From Paralvinella palmiformis (taxonomy: Eukaryota > Annelida > Polychaeta > Terebellida > Alvinellidae), in NCBI GenBank assembly GCA_025642065.1, contig JAODUP010000406.1:282001-346000 (forward strand): a stretch of 64,000 nucleotides of DNA, given 5' to 3'. The notes beneath the pieces were generated by a model, which saw only the letters and a program-made list of their open reading frames with translations, ran no database searches and was not told the origin of the DNA. The translations under genes were made by a program, and so were the position numbers. Positions 47,012 through 58,399 of the stretch are shown here, piece by piece; the stretch's first letter is position 1, and each line of letters starts with the position of its first letter.

Positions 47012-47090
47012 ACGCCACCATACCCACTTCATGGGACAACCCGACTACAGACTTTATGAACTTAACAAAAGACTCCAACAGCGCACTGAG
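47012..47090 (+). CDS. LDB: LDB coding exon 2
   Basis: The first base completes the Pro codon; the exon then reads RHHTHFMGQPDYRLYELNKR followed by LQQRTE. Acceptor ttcattctcag, donor gag|gtatga. It corresponds to vertebrate RRHTPYMVQPEYRIYEMNKR. Residues 19-44, the start of the LDB conserved domain. Confidence 0.96.
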
Positions 47091-47542
47091 GTATGAACTT
47101 TGACCTGTACGATTGTAACCCGCCGTTCACCCCCCCCCCCCAATGATTTGATTTTGAGCTTTTTTCAATTGTAGAGGGAGGGGGGGGTTCTGAAAGTGTA
47201 TTTTCCAGAGTGATATTAGAACCAGAAGGTAAAAACGGCTGAAACTGTGACAAAAGGGTTAATAATTCTGAATAACAATCTTGCCTTTTTTCACTGGCCT
47301 GGCTGTATGTAGGCAACCTGTTATAAATAGGTGAATTGGCTCAATTTTAAATGATACAGTCAGAAACAGTGGGATAACTTTTTATCATATTTTGTTATAG
47401 ATAAATCTGTAGACATAACTTGCAGTGTAGCTAAGCCAACGACAAAGACCATTATTTATTATTTGACTTGTTCTGACTCCATGATGTAAATATATATATA
47501 TATATATATATTACAGTTAATCAGTGTAACCTAACAAATGTG

Positions 47543-47765
47543 TACAGATTACCTAAAAAATATATACAGATTACCTAAAAAAGTTATACAGATTACCTAA
47601 AAAAAATTATACAGATTACCTAAAAAATTTATACAGATCACCTAAAAAATTTATACAGATCACCTAAAATTTTTTATACATATCGCCTTAAAAATTTATA
47701 CAGTTCACCTAAAAAAAGTTATACACATTACCTAAAAAATTTATACAGATTACCTAAAAAGATTC
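47543..47765 (+). repeat. 22-bp tandem repeat, about 10 copies
   Basis: Unit tacagattacctaaaaaat plus tta; steps of 22 bases with changes such as cacct for tacct. Located in LDB intron 2, just past an AT microsatellite at 47490-47512. Confidence 0.93.
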
Positions 47766-48321
47766 TGTCTGAATTAATTAGCCGAGACTACATCCTCTAT
47801 GTTCAGAACCAAGAATTATTTCCAAAACTAGTCTGTAATATAATACAAACTTCTGAGAAAATTTTTGAATTTGTAAACATGATTTCTATCAAATATACAA
47901 AAGCTTTATATGGTGATCACATTTGATCCTTTTTTATAACGCAGCATTTTTCTAATATTACAATATTTCAATTGAGTGGTGATTGCCCTGTTTATTGGAC
48001 TCATGATGTAAATTAGTTGGTTCTGAAAACATTCCTGGTAAAAATTGTTTCTAGAGATCTAGAGTGTGTGCAGAATCTATAACTAGCTACTAAAATATCA
48101 GCCATGACATTTATTTCGATAGCATGAGAGGTAAAAACCAGTAAGGCAAAATTACTTTGTTCAAATCATGCAGGTGAATGATACTTCCATAAAGTAGGCT
48201 TATATCGTGTTAATAATGCCCTCATTTTTTACTGCAATCAATATTGGAAAGTGGGGGTGGGGGGATTTTTCTTGCACAGAAAGTATTACACTCCTGATAG
48301 TTTAGTGGATTTTCTTTTTGG

Positions 48322-48491
48322 GGTATAACGGTAGTGCATTGGACCACAGGTCACTACCACCCGTATTCAAATCTCGGTGTGGGCATATCTGAAGGTTGTT
48401 TCATCTTTGACTTGCTTCATTACTTTTGGAGGTCGCTCAGCCCATTTAGCCTACCATGTGCACAAAAGTGGCCATAAAACATCAATCATCA
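48322..48491 (+). mobile_element. SINE family A, 5'-truncated, with 9-bp target duplication
   Basis: Begins within the head (gtataacggtagtgcattgg) and ends ataaaacatcaatcatca. Flanked by tctttttgg at 48313-48321 and 48492-48500. 5' truncation at insertion is typical of LINE-driven retrotransposition. Confidence 0.88.
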
Positions 48492-48922
48492 TCTTTTTGG
48501 ACTATAAGCATTTTTGCAGTTTTATATTTGAGAAAACAATGTTTCAACTTCCGACTTCTCTCAAGGCGCTGCTGTAGGGGGACTTGTGAAAATAGATGTC
48601 ATTTTCTAAATTCTCCCTAGGACACTGGTCTGCAGACTGTGCATCTGGAATAAAATTAATATGGTTAATACATGTTTCTTCCCATAAGGTCACTTCCTTT
48701 GGGAGTCCCACCTTCGCCCTACATGTGATGATTTATGATGAACTCCGTGGCAAGCATCCCCCCACCCCAACAAAATACCCACTGCTATGTCTTGACACTG
48801 TGTTTTCGGTTGTGATCTTTTTTCCCCAGTTTTACCGTTACCTGTGATAAATCTGCGAAAAACCTGTCTGTTGGCAATCAGTCTAGTTTATTTATGACAT
48901 GTTTTGTTCGATGTCTCCCCAG

Positions 48923-49025
48923 GAAAGTGACAATCTTTGGTGGGATGCATTTGCCACCGAGTTCTTTGAGGAGGATGCATCGCTGACCTTGTCGTTCTGC
49001 CTCGAAGATGGTCCAAAACGATACA
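48923..49025 (+). CDS. LDB: LDB coding exon 3
   Basis: ESDNLWWDAFATEFFEEDAS then LTLSFCLEDGPKRY plus the first base of a Thr codon. Nearly identical to the vertebrate conserved domain. Acceptor gtctccccag, donor aca|gtaagt. Residues 45-79. Confidence 0.98.
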
Positions 49026-49242
49026 GTAAGTTACTCAACGGTTTGTTCACTTTGTGTTGTGGAGAGTACAGAGTGTTTTTAGTTGGTGGTGTGATTGAAA
49101 TTGGATGGTTCTGGGCTCGAGACTCCCCTTTCTTCTTACCATTCAGGGTGTGAATAGGTTTGAAAACATGTAGAATTTCAAGGGAGCTTTAGAAGAAAGA
49201 CCCTTATTTTCCAAATCATTACATTTATTGTAGGACTTAGTT

Positions 49243-49488
49243 TTAATGGAATGGTTCACCTTCATTTCGACTTCTCAATAGTGATACAAATATGTTGACA
49301 CAGATTATAACTGATGTTAAAATATGGACGCCATCAACCACATATTACATAATGTAGTTCAAAGCTAGTCTGTGTGGGTGTCATTTTGAAGCCAGATACA
49401 GACTGGTTTTTCCTGGAAGTCTGACTTCACCAGGTACAAACTTTTTGACCGATTATAACAATATAAACAAGTGTCAGACTATCATACA
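49243..49488 (+). mobile_element. MITE-like element fragment related to 8781-9422 (left end)
   Basis: taatggaatggttcaccttc start and a later gtgtcattttgaagccagat parallel the left part of the element in the LZTS intron. Interrupted by a SINE at 49489; its right side continues after 49687. Confidence 0.55.
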
Positions 49489-49671
49489 GGCGCCTCTGTG
49501 GTCTAGCGGTGGCGTGTTGGACCACTACCACCCGTGTTCGAATCTCGGCGGGGACATATCTGAAGATTGTTTCGTCTTTGACTTTGCCTCATTATCTTTG
49601 AAGGTCACTCAGCCCATTTAGCCTACCTTGTGCACAAAAGTGGCCGTAAAACATCAATCATCATCATCGTC
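49489..49671 (+). mobile_element. full-length SINE family A with 16-bp target duplication
   Basis: Head ggcgcctctgtggtctagcg, tail catcaatcatcatcatcgtc. Flanked exactly by gtcagactatcataca at 49473-49488 and 49672-49687. This defines the element ends for the whole family (183 bp). Confidence 0.97.
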
Positions 49672-50264
49672 GTCAGACTATCATACAATTTCGGATCAAA
49701 GGCATGTTTACGAATATTACAGTACAGTTAGAGTCTGTCCAAACAACCTCGTATGTTACTGCAGTGGCTAAAGAAAACTACTGTGAAATTCCTCGTGAAG
49801 ATTGTTTTGTGCTCTTGTAATACGAACCAGTTACAGAGCTGTCAGATTTATGTAAATGAACTGACAACAAAAACATCAGTTAGTGGTTCATAGGTTGAAC
49901 ACGGTGACAGATACTGTCAAGAGGTTGGCTAAGCCAGAGCGTCTGCAACATGACTTGATATTCGGGAATGTTCGGTTACTTTTATGAGCATTACACATTT
50001 ATATCATCTTATCTGTGAGCGAACTGTTCCTGTGAAATGCAAGAAATCTTCTGCAACATCCACGATTGACGGATGAATTCAGCGTGTGTACAGCACACCT
50101 TATTTTGAGCTGCCATGTTATTTTTGGGCCCCAGCTAAATAATGTTGATTTAGTCCACCTGTTACTTTTGTCAACAAGTAACAAACACAGACTGATGTAG
50201 ATTATAGACATATCCATCTGGGCACATAATCTCCCTAATTTAACTTAGCGGCCCAGCAACATCC

Positions 50265-50480
50265 TTAAAGGGACAGTTCACCCTCAGATAATATTACGTA
50301 AATGTGTAATGCTTATGATTGTAAACAAAAATTTCACAACAATAATCACAAACTATACATGATATAGACATAAGGCAATAATTCAAATTACTGAAGGGCT
50401 GCCATTATGGCTTTGAAGGTGGTCAAGTGCTCTGAAATCACTTGTGCCAGGATTAGTCAGAGTTCACTTAGACACCAGTT
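50265..50480 (-). mobile_element. MITE-like element fragment related to 8781-9422, inverted
   Basis: aaagggacagttcaccctca, then ttacatttacgt-type and ccattatggctttgaaggtg segments match the reverse complement of 9240-9422 (cgtaatggcggccttccagt, gagggtggattgtccattt). Confidence 0.65.
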
Positions 50481-50851
50481 AGTGTTTCCAGTTGTTCTCG
50501 TGCTTTCTTCGATGATTCCGCTTTCTTTGAGACACTCGGAATCGTCTTCATCTTGTAATGGCTCTTCTGCCTCAGGCTGATAATACTGAATGTCATTCAT
50601 GATGTAAATTTTAGCAAAATTGGCTAACACTTGTTTATACAGACTTCCAGTCAAATGGCTTAGTTCAAGAGACATCAGCAATCAGGTCTGCGTTTAGTTT
50701 CAGAAGTTACGGGTGAATTGTTACAGTGGAAACAAGCCACTGGTACAGTAGTACATTGGTCCAGTGTGGTGTACTCATGTCTGGTCTTTGATGTGGTAGC
50801 ATCAGCTGTGCATTTCGGTTATCTGATCGTAGCGATGTTTTATTCTTTCAG

Positions 50852-51024
50852 CCATCGGCAGGACGTTAATTCCGCGCTACTTTCGTAGCATCTTCGAAGG
50901 CGGCGTCACTGACCTTTACTACATTGTCAAGCATCCGAAGGAATCCTTCCACAACACAACGATCGTCCTCGACTGCGAACAGGCCACCATGGTTACTCAC
51001 CATGGTAAACCGATGTTTACCAAG
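50852..51024 (+). CDS. LDB: LDB coding exon 4
   Basis: Completes Thr, then IGRTLIPRYFRSIFEGGVTD, LYYIVKHPKESFHNTTIVLD and CEQATMVTHHGKPMFTK. Core of the LDB conserved domain used for dimerisation. Acceptor tattctttcag, donor aag|gtaagc. Residues 80-136. Confidence 0.98.
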
Positions 51025-51073
51025 GTAAGCACACCCATCGATATGATATCTGTCTATTGGAATTCTTAATGTC

Positions 51074-51424
51074 AGGGTTCTCAGGCATCCTGGAAAACCT
51101 GGAAAATAACTAATTAATTTTCCAGGTCCTGGACAAAATCAGGAAATGTGCTTGAAAAAAATACTGCCTTTGAAACAAATCGAAGAACGGAAAAGTCTGT
51201 GAATACATATTATGCCTGGAGAAGAAAACTTAGATTATAGAAGAATTAGTCATAGTCTTGATATCCTGTATTAGTTAAAATTTAAATAAAAGTGGGTGGC
51301 TCAGACATCTATAAGGGGTGAGGAGGAGGCTGTATCTTGATTTATTGCTTTTAAATCTTGTATGTTTTGTCCTGGAAAAGGGGAAATGTCCTGGAAAATA
51401 ATATTTCCTTGGGTGTGCGAACCA
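51074..51424. mobile_element. TIR element (gggttc..catcctggaa family), copy 1
   Basis: gggttctcaggcatcctgga start; ctggaaaataatatttcctt then gggtgtgcgaacc end. Same start and end words as 53536-53960, in LDB intron 4. Confidence 0.75.
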
Positions 51425-52633
51425 TGAATGTGCATCGGTAACAATTGGAAATTATTAATTTTGGCATCTGTACATTTTCTTATGGCGACATCTACCATAG
51501 CCGAGACTGTGTCAACATTTTGACCCTTATTCTGGGGGGGGGGTCAGCTTAATGGCCGGTGCTATTTCAGTGTCAAGAAATTCAGTAATCAGGAGAAACA
51601 ATTTCAGTATGTTAGCAGCTGTCTAGACTCTAGATCTAGGTGCAAACGGACATCAGTCATCAATCATCATTTTGATTTAAACTCGTGCAGTCATGGAATG
51701 AAAATAGAAGTGAAACAAGTTGATGATAATTAATGAAAATCAATATTTATGTGTAGAATTATCAGATTTTTGTAATTACAAATAAATGTTGTTGGACTCA
51801 GTAACCCATTTCGCGACGTTCAGTTCGAAAGCAGTGTCTGTAACAAGACAACTCATACCCAGACATTCTGTACCCAAGAGCGTCGTATCTCATTCATTTG
51901 GCCGTAGAGACATTAGGTGCCCCCATATACTTATTTTGTCTGGGCATATTTATACTAATAACAGGATAATTACTGACTAATTAATTTATTTTCAATAGAG
52001 AGTTAGTTACTAACTGACCTTATATACCAGTAATTTACAATGTCTCGGTTATTGCTGGGTTTGTGACCAAAACGTACCAGCAAAGGCTCAGTAGTAATTG
52101 ACAATAATCGTCAATATTTCTAATTATTTCTAAGTCATTGACTTCATATGTGGTTCATTGAATATTTAATCACTCCATTAATTTAAGTTTGAGGTCCTAC
52201 GTTTGTGCTAACAGTTTGTGTAAATGATTGTTATAATTTGCCTTGATCTATTGACATTATACAAACACATTGGTACAAAACTATTTCCCGAGTTCAAAAC
52301 ATCACCTGGAAATACTGCAGGGAAAAGTTCAGATTTTTAAGTCGGCTTAATGGATGCTACTACCATAAATTGTGATATTTTAGGCCTAAAATACTACCTC
52401 GGCTTTATGGCCGGGACCTACTGTACTCCAGATTTCCTGTATGGGTGATTCAAGGTTAATTTGCATTTTCTTGACAGGCACTTTATTAAATTTACAGTAT
52501 TATTATTTGTTTACACAAGACAATTGCTCTTGAGGAAAAGAGTGAATTTATAAACAGATAGTCTCTATCTTGAAGTAACTGAGATGCTTGTAATAGTTTA
52601 CATCTTGCCCACAAATATTCATATGACCTCTTG

Positions 52634-52830
52634 GCCACATGGGTAGAGCGTGAGACAATTTATTTACTTATGGCTATGGTCATTTTGTGCTGGAGGTCAC
52701 AGGTTCGCGCCTTGGCCGTGGCATTCTAGTAGGAGGAGTTTTTCATCCAGCCAGGCAACTGGCAAGGTTTACTCCACTGAACATGACATCTGTTCTGAAT
52801 TGTAAATTTATTTAGAATTAGTCTCTGTGG
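52634..52830 (+). mobile_element. tRNA-derived SINE family F copy
   Basis: ggccacatgggtagagcgtg head, box B-like cacaggttcgcgcc, then taggaggagtttttcatcca and ggcaactggcaaggttt. Matches 13648-13815. LDB intron 4. Confidence 0.78.
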
Positions 52831-53214
52831 GGAAGCTATAAATTACAGACCATATGCGTCTCTCTCATTTCAGGTTGCAAGCCACGTAAAAATGCCATTT
52901 CAGCTATTATAATTATTTTATACTATTATTGTGTGTGTGTGTGTAGTAGTAGTAGTAGTATATATGGTTAATAAATTTAGCATTTAATTTATTTGGGATA
53001 GGATTAATAAGACACTGTTTTCAGCAAATAGTTTAAACTTTCTTTGGTTGTACTCTTCTTGGTATTTAAAAGTAGTTTTTTAAATCACTATGTTGAACCT
53101 TTTGTGACCCATTTAATTGTGGCCTTCCCTTTTATAGCTGTAATGATGACGAGTGACATATTTTTCAGTGTGTGTGTGTGTGTGATGAGAGATGGTTAAG
53201 GAGCAAAAGTGTTT

Positions 53215-53307
53215 AAAATAGTTGATGAACTTAATCAGGTGTTTTCTATCACTATTAAAAAATAGTTGATGAACTTAATCAGATGTTTTCTATCACTATT
53301 AAAATAT
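53215..53307 (+). repeat. 44-bp tandem duplication just upstream of LDB exon 5
   Basis: aaatagttgatgaacttaat followed by cag(g/a)tgttttctatcactatta occurs twice in tandem and ends about 10 bases before the exon 5 acceptor, so the branch-point zone is duplicated. Confidence 0.92.
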
Positions 53308-53316
53308 TAAATACAG

Positions 53317-53439
53317 GTTGTCACTGAAGGCCGTCTTATCCTGGAGTTTGCATTTGATGACTTAATGCGTGTCAGGAATTGGCATTTCGCCATCAGACAG
53401 CACCGCGAGTTGATACCTCGAAGCGTCATCGCCATGCAG
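53317..53439 (+). CDS. LDB: LDB coding exon 5
   Basis: VVTEGRLILEFAFDDLMRVR then NWHFAIRQHRELIPRSVIAM and Q; 41 codons, phase 0 on both sides. Acceptor taaatacag, donor cag|gtaaac. Residues 137-177. Confidence 0.98.
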
Positions 53440-53535
53440 GTAAACAATTAACACCGTGATCAGAAGTGTAAAATTGTAATTTGGGTCTGGTGGGCTGTGG
53501 ATGATGTGGTGATGATGGTCTTGAATATAAGAACA

Positions 53536-53960
53536 GGGTTCCCACGCATCCTGGAAACCTGGAAAATAACATATTCATTTTCCAGGCCCTGGAAATGTCC
53601 TTGAATTTTACAAAGTCAAGAAATGTCCTGGAAAAAACCTGTAAATAAATATTATGCCTGTAGAAGAAAACTTCGATTGTAGAAGAAAAAGAGTACTGGT
53701 ACATAGGCTTGATATCCCATGTTCGTTAAAATTTAAATTAAAAAAATTAAAACTGGGTGGATGTGTCAGAGAGGTAGAAAGGGTGAGGAGGAGGCTGTAT
53801 CATAAAAGTGTCGATAATTGACCATATGTTTAATAAATATAATTGCTTTTTCATATGTATCTTGATTTATTACCATAAATCGTGTGTAATTCATCCTGGA
53901 AAATGGTCAATTTGTTCTGGAAATGTCCTGGAAAATAATATTTCCTTGGGTGTGGGAACC
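53536..53960. mobile_element. TIR element (gggttc..catcctggaa family), copy 2
   Basis: gggttcccacgcatcctgga start and cttgggtgtgggaacc end are inverted-repeat termini. The interior repeats ctggaaaat and cctggaaatgtcc words. LDB intron 5. Confidence 0.8.
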
Positions 53961-54176
53961 ATGAAGTAGCCTCTGAGCTATTTGTCCCTGGAAGCTTCAA
54001 TGGCACAGTGGATGGAGCACTATGAGTGTAAACTTCCAGACCATGGTTTGAATCTGGGTCTTGCCTGTGTGTGTCATGTTACCCTGAGGAGTCACCCGGT
54101 GGCCTTATGTCCCAGTTGTGATAATTAACTTGTTTGCTGGATCTAGTTTCATTTGTTCTTATATCACTTTTTTCAG

Positions 54177-54257
54177 CAGGATCCAGCAATGGTGGAGCAG
54201 CTGTCAAAAAACATTACCAGACAGGGTCTGACGAATTACACATTAAACTTCCTTAGG
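54177..54257 (+). CDS. LDB: LDB coding exon 6 (tandem NAGNAG acceptor)
   Basis: Acceptor cagcag: the exon starts at 54177 (Gln-Asp-Pro) or at 54180 (Asp-Pro). It continues AMVEQLSKNITRQGLTNYTL then NFLR, donor agg|gtaagt. Both choices keep the frame; the 413-residue count uses 54180. Vertebrate LDB1 has AQDPQ here, so the Gln form is also natural. Residues 178-203. Confidence 0.95.
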
Positions 54258-54518
54258 GTAAGTGTCTGGCTTTGATAATGCCATTGGTTTTAATGCAGAT
54301 AGCAGTGCGGTAATGCACTGTAAATTTCCAAATGCAGTGATCGAATCCCTGGGTTACTAGTATCTGTGCATCTCATATCTGCAGGGAGGACTGCCCCTGA
54401 TGATCAGAGTGACGTGTGTACATTGATTAAGTACATAATGACAAAGGACTTGTCCTGGATGTTGTGCGATAGAAATGAAATGGGTGTCCTTTAATTGATG
54501 TGTTATTTACTTCTACAG

Positions 54519-54642
54519 CTGTGTGTTATTCTGGAGCCAATGCAGGAGTTGATGTCCAGACACAAAGCATATGGCCTCAATCCTAGGGACTGTCTTAAAA
54601 CTACCTTATTCCAGAAATGGCAGCGTATGGTTGCTCCACCAG
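54519..54642 (+). CDS. LDB: LDB coding exon 7
   Basis: LCVILEPMQELMSRHKAYGL then NPRDCLKTTLFQKWQRMVAP and P, plus the first base of Glu. End of the LDB conserved domain. Acceptor cttctacag, donor ccag|gtatgt. Residues 204-245. Confidence 0.98.
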
Positions 54643-54760
54643 GTATGTTTCTCGCTGTCCGTAAGTCTACTTTGTGGTTGTAGATGCTTCTGCAGTAGTA
54701 TGCAGGAGCATCTGCATCTGTCTTTGTTCAATGCATGTCTGTCTTTCTAAGCACATCACT

Positions 54761-54787
54761 CTGTCAGTCAGTCAGTCAGTCAGTCAG
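54761..54787. repeat. (CAGT)n microsatellite
   Basis: Repeated cagt tetranucleotide, about six units, LDB intron 7. Confidence 0.95.
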
Positions 54788-55041
54788 CATGTCTGTATCA
54801 ACAGGCTCTTGTCTGTATGATGGAACAATCTTAAGTGTTCATCTTTTCAGATAAGTGATTCAACCCTACTTAGCTAGCTAGCCCTTTTGGTCATTTGTAT
54901 TTTTACTGGTCTGGTGGACCACGAGACCAGTATGGAATTAGATTGGGTCCACTCTCTCCTGTCTTTTCTTTGATATGGCCACAAATGGTAGATTTCATTC
55001 CAGTTTGCTTAAGTGACGCCTCATAGTCCTGAATAGAAGTT

Positions 55042-55220
55042 AGTGGTCTAGTTGGTAGCATGATGGACCACAGATCACTACCACCTGAGTTCGAATCTTG
55101 GCATGGGCATATCTGAAGGTTGTTTCACCAAGACTTCGCTTCATTACCTTTGGAGGTCTCTTGGCCCATTTAGCCTACCATCTGCATAAAGGTTGCTGTA
55201 AAACATCAATCATCATCACC
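55042..55220 (+). mobile_element. SINE family A, 5'-truncated, with 20-bp target duplication
   Basis: Starts within the head (agtggtctagttggtagcat is at its border) and ends catcaatcatcatcacc. Flanked by catagtcctgaatagaagtt at 55022-55041 and the same word with one change at 55221-55240. LDB intron 7. Confidence 0.9.
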
Positions 55221-56278
55221 CATAGTCCTGGATAGAAGTTCCCAAAAGGACTACTCACTTCGATCATTTGAAAGTTTACCTTTCAACATCATAACGGTTT
55301 TTAACATGTCCATTACTTGGTATCTCCGATAACATTCCTTCCAATAATCAGGTACAAAGGGCCTCAGTGACCAAGATAGCATTTTTTTGTTTAGATCACA
55401 AGGATAATAATATTAACAACACTGTTGTTGGGCATCTGGTTTAGTCAAAAGGAGCTTCCACCTGCCACAGCTAACGAGGAGCACCTTATTTGGGGTTCAG
55501 ATATAATGTAATTGTTTTGTCAATTATTATTGTTGCTGGTATGCAGGGCATCATACAACTTACATTTAAGATCGGTACCCAAAATTTTCAGCAGAGATTT
55601 CTATCTGGTAGAAGTGTACCAGCCTATTAAGTAATGAAAGCTGATCACCCAAGTAGCTCGGTGGCTAGAGCTCTGTGCTAATAATCTTCAGGTCATGATT
55701 GAAGTCCTGGTGCTATCCATATTTGTGAGATTTGTTCTTTAGAGATTCGTCCACCTTTTCCGTATGTCCCAGCTGTGATAGGGATTATTTGCCTACAGTG
55801 GATTGATAAAAATAACCGTGCCAGTTTTCCCAACGCAAAAAGCGATTATATAACGATCACTTCCACCTGCACTACACAACAGTGTATTTACTTGCTGATT
55901 TCTGGGTGCAAAAAGTTGGGCGGCTACAAAAGCCTCCGTGATTGAGAATGTTGGCTTCAACAACTGTCTATTGTTATTAATAAGGAGACCTACTTACCTA
56001 TGTCATTCATGTTTTTTCATACTCGTCAAAAATATTTTTACACAAGTCAAAATCAGTATGAGAGATGTATACCCAGTGACTACCATTTACATATTTATTA
56101 TCTGTTGGAAATTAATTGTACGATAGTATTAAACAGTAATCTTTCAATTTTGTTTTTAGAAACTTTGTCGTGAATTGAAGGGCTACAATAGTGTGTGCAC
56201 TTCATACCACTGAAAGCCATGTGCACTGTAAAATTCTTCGCCAAAATAATTTGTTTACATTCCTTCTTCAAAACACAG

Positions 56279-56427
56279 AGAGCAACAGACAGCCAAACAA
56301 GCGACGGAAACGCAAGTCTTCGACCAGCACAAATGCATCCGTCAACAGCCTAAATACAAACGCTACACCACCCGGTGGGAAGCATAAACGTTCACCTGGA
56401 CCGCAGGGTTTTAATCCTGTCCCCGGG
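56279..56427 (+). CDS. LDB: LDB coding exon 8 (nuclear localisation signal)
   Basis: Completes Glu, then SNRQPNKRRKRKSSTSTNAS and VNSLNTNATPPGGKHKRSPG to PVPG. KRRKRK is the conserved LDB nuclear localisation signal; the rest is a low-complexity linker, as in other LDBs. Acceptor aacacag, donor ggg|gtgagt. Residues 246-294. Confidence 0.95.
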
Positions 56428-56636
56428 GTGAGTTCTGATCTGTTGTTAATTTTTCAAGTACAGACCTTTGGATGGTCAGTTTAAGAACCCTTCATTTTTG
56501 TTGTTTTCTAACTGATCACCGTTGTTCAATATACGTGTTATGTGGTACTGGTGTCTTTTTCAATAAATGACTAATCTAGCCATTGGAACAGTTGAATATT
56601 TATCAAATCTGATACAGTATGCTTGATATGTTACAG

Positions 56637-56996
56637 GATGTGATGGTTGTTGGCGAGCCGACATTAATGGGAGGTGAATTTGGTGATGAAGACGAGCGCG
56701 TCATTACTCGCCTCGAGAACAACCAGTACGAAGCAAATGGGGCTGAAGATTCAGGAATGGCACCCGGTGCACCAAACCCTGGTCCACCGGGTCCACCAGT
56801 AGGAGACATAAAGCCTCCAGCGACCAATGGTGGTGCAACCCCAAGTAACACGGCCCCTGGGGGCAGTACAACCCCAGGGGGTGGACCCAGTAGTGCTCAG
56901 TTCCACGGCTCGCCTTCACTGCAGAGTCCGTGGGGCACAGACAAGAAAACACCACAACCGTTGGATGTGCCCCCGATTGAAACAAAGACTGAATGA
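56637..56996 (+). CDS. LDB: LDB coding exon 9 (LIM interaction domain and stop)
   Basis: DVMVVGEPTLMGGEFGDEDE then RVITRLENNQYE is the LIM interaction domain, nearly identical to vertebrates, where it runs as an extended strand along tandem LIM domains. A Gly/Pro/Thr-rich tail then ends SPWGTDKKTPQPLDVPPIET followed by KTE and TGA. The SPW motif also occurs in vertebrate LDB tails. Acceptor atgttacag. Residues 295-413. Confidence 0.98.
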   Translation, partial: DVMVVGEPTLMGGEFGDEDERVITRLENNQYEANGAEDSGMAPGAPNPGPPGPPVGDIKPPATNGGATPSNTAPGGSTTPGGGPSSAQFHGSPSLQSPWGTDKKTPQPLDVPPIETKTE

Positions 56997-57045
56997 GTCA
57001 TGTTGAAAAACCTGAAGAAAGGGGGCTGTGTGTTGTGGTGACTGA

Positions 57046-57049
<4 letters not shown>

Positions 57050-57086
<37 letters not shown>

Positions 57087-57112
57087 CGTGCGTGGGTGGG
57101 TGTGTGGAGAGA
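57050..57112 (+). repeat. (TG)n/(CGTG)n microsatellite in the LDB 3' UTR
   Basis: TG run of about 32 bases followed by cgtgcgtgcgtg and gggtgggtg. GU-repeats in 3' UTRs can bind CELF/TDP-43-type proteins; that is inference here. Confidence 0.9.
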
Positions 57113-58399
57113 AATTTAGACACAAAAATTAATTTAGGTGTGGATGTATTCTTATAGGGAAGTACATATGCACGTTGAGGCTTCATCTGCGCATTTGTCC
57201 CTGTACACATAGAAACAAACATACATAAATACACACAGACAGCAGTACAAGTAGAATACAAGGCAGTAGTTATCTCCAACAAGAGTTTGGCCTTCAGAAG
57301 GAACTCAAGTTTTGGCTCTCAGGACAAAACTAGACGCCGGGACTTATCCCAACTCTCGGAGAATTCTTGAGTGGACCAGGTTATATCCACCGGACCTCAG
57401 CAGGTTAACGCTTAGGTATAATTTCTCGCCATTGTTGTGTACTTAAAGCCCCGGACGTTGGACGTTTCGTTTGGGTCTGGCCGATGCACCTCCCAGATTG
57501 TAATTTAATATTATGTGTTGTGAATATAATCTATTATCTTGATATAGTCTTGTTGTAGTTTCGTTACGTGTATAATCCGACTTTTATACCTGTTTCTGCA
57601 GTAATTGATTCACCAAAACGTAGGGCACAGGTGCAATTAGCTGTTTTAGCGTATGGAATTGTTTTCTGCTTGCGGAAACGTCTTTTTTTTTTTGGGGGGG
57701 TGACGAACATACATATCATAAACAGTTTTGATTGGCATGAAGTTTAAAAAAATTATATAGCATTCTTTTGTGACAGTTCTGTAACATTGCTTATGTTTAA
57801 AATGAAATCACTAGACAGATTCATTGCTGTTTAGTCCATGATTTAGCGGAACTGATTGGATGAGGCAAAGTCCAGACTCGCTTATGAGGTTGTCGACGAA
57901 ATTGGTGGGAATCGGTTCCCGGGTAGAGGAGAGACAACCCGGTGAGCCATGCGTGTGTTTCTTTGTGTGTGTGTGTGGCGGAAGCTGGAGACACCGTCGT
58001 TTAAAGAAATGTGAACGTCCTTGTCCCATCCTTGCGACCGAATCGACGCTTGTATTGCTGTTTGTGCCATATAGAGTTTAGCCGACCGAGCAGGCGACGT
58101 GCACCCTCGTGCAAGGCAGCTATACTCATATATTACGTATAAATTGTAATGTTATCATCGTCATCGTCGTATCATGATGAACTGGGTAAGTTGAGAGGTC
58201 AAATTGTGTTAATAGTTGATATATCCGGCGGTTATTATTACAGGTAACTTAGACTAAAATATTTTGTATTTTATTTAGTTCTGTAGCACCATCAGTCTTG
58301 ATGATGATGATGATGATAACACACCCATGTATTATAGTATATGCCTAGACCAGGCCAGAAACGAGTGGATAATTCCAATGTGTATGTTGTGAAATGTGA

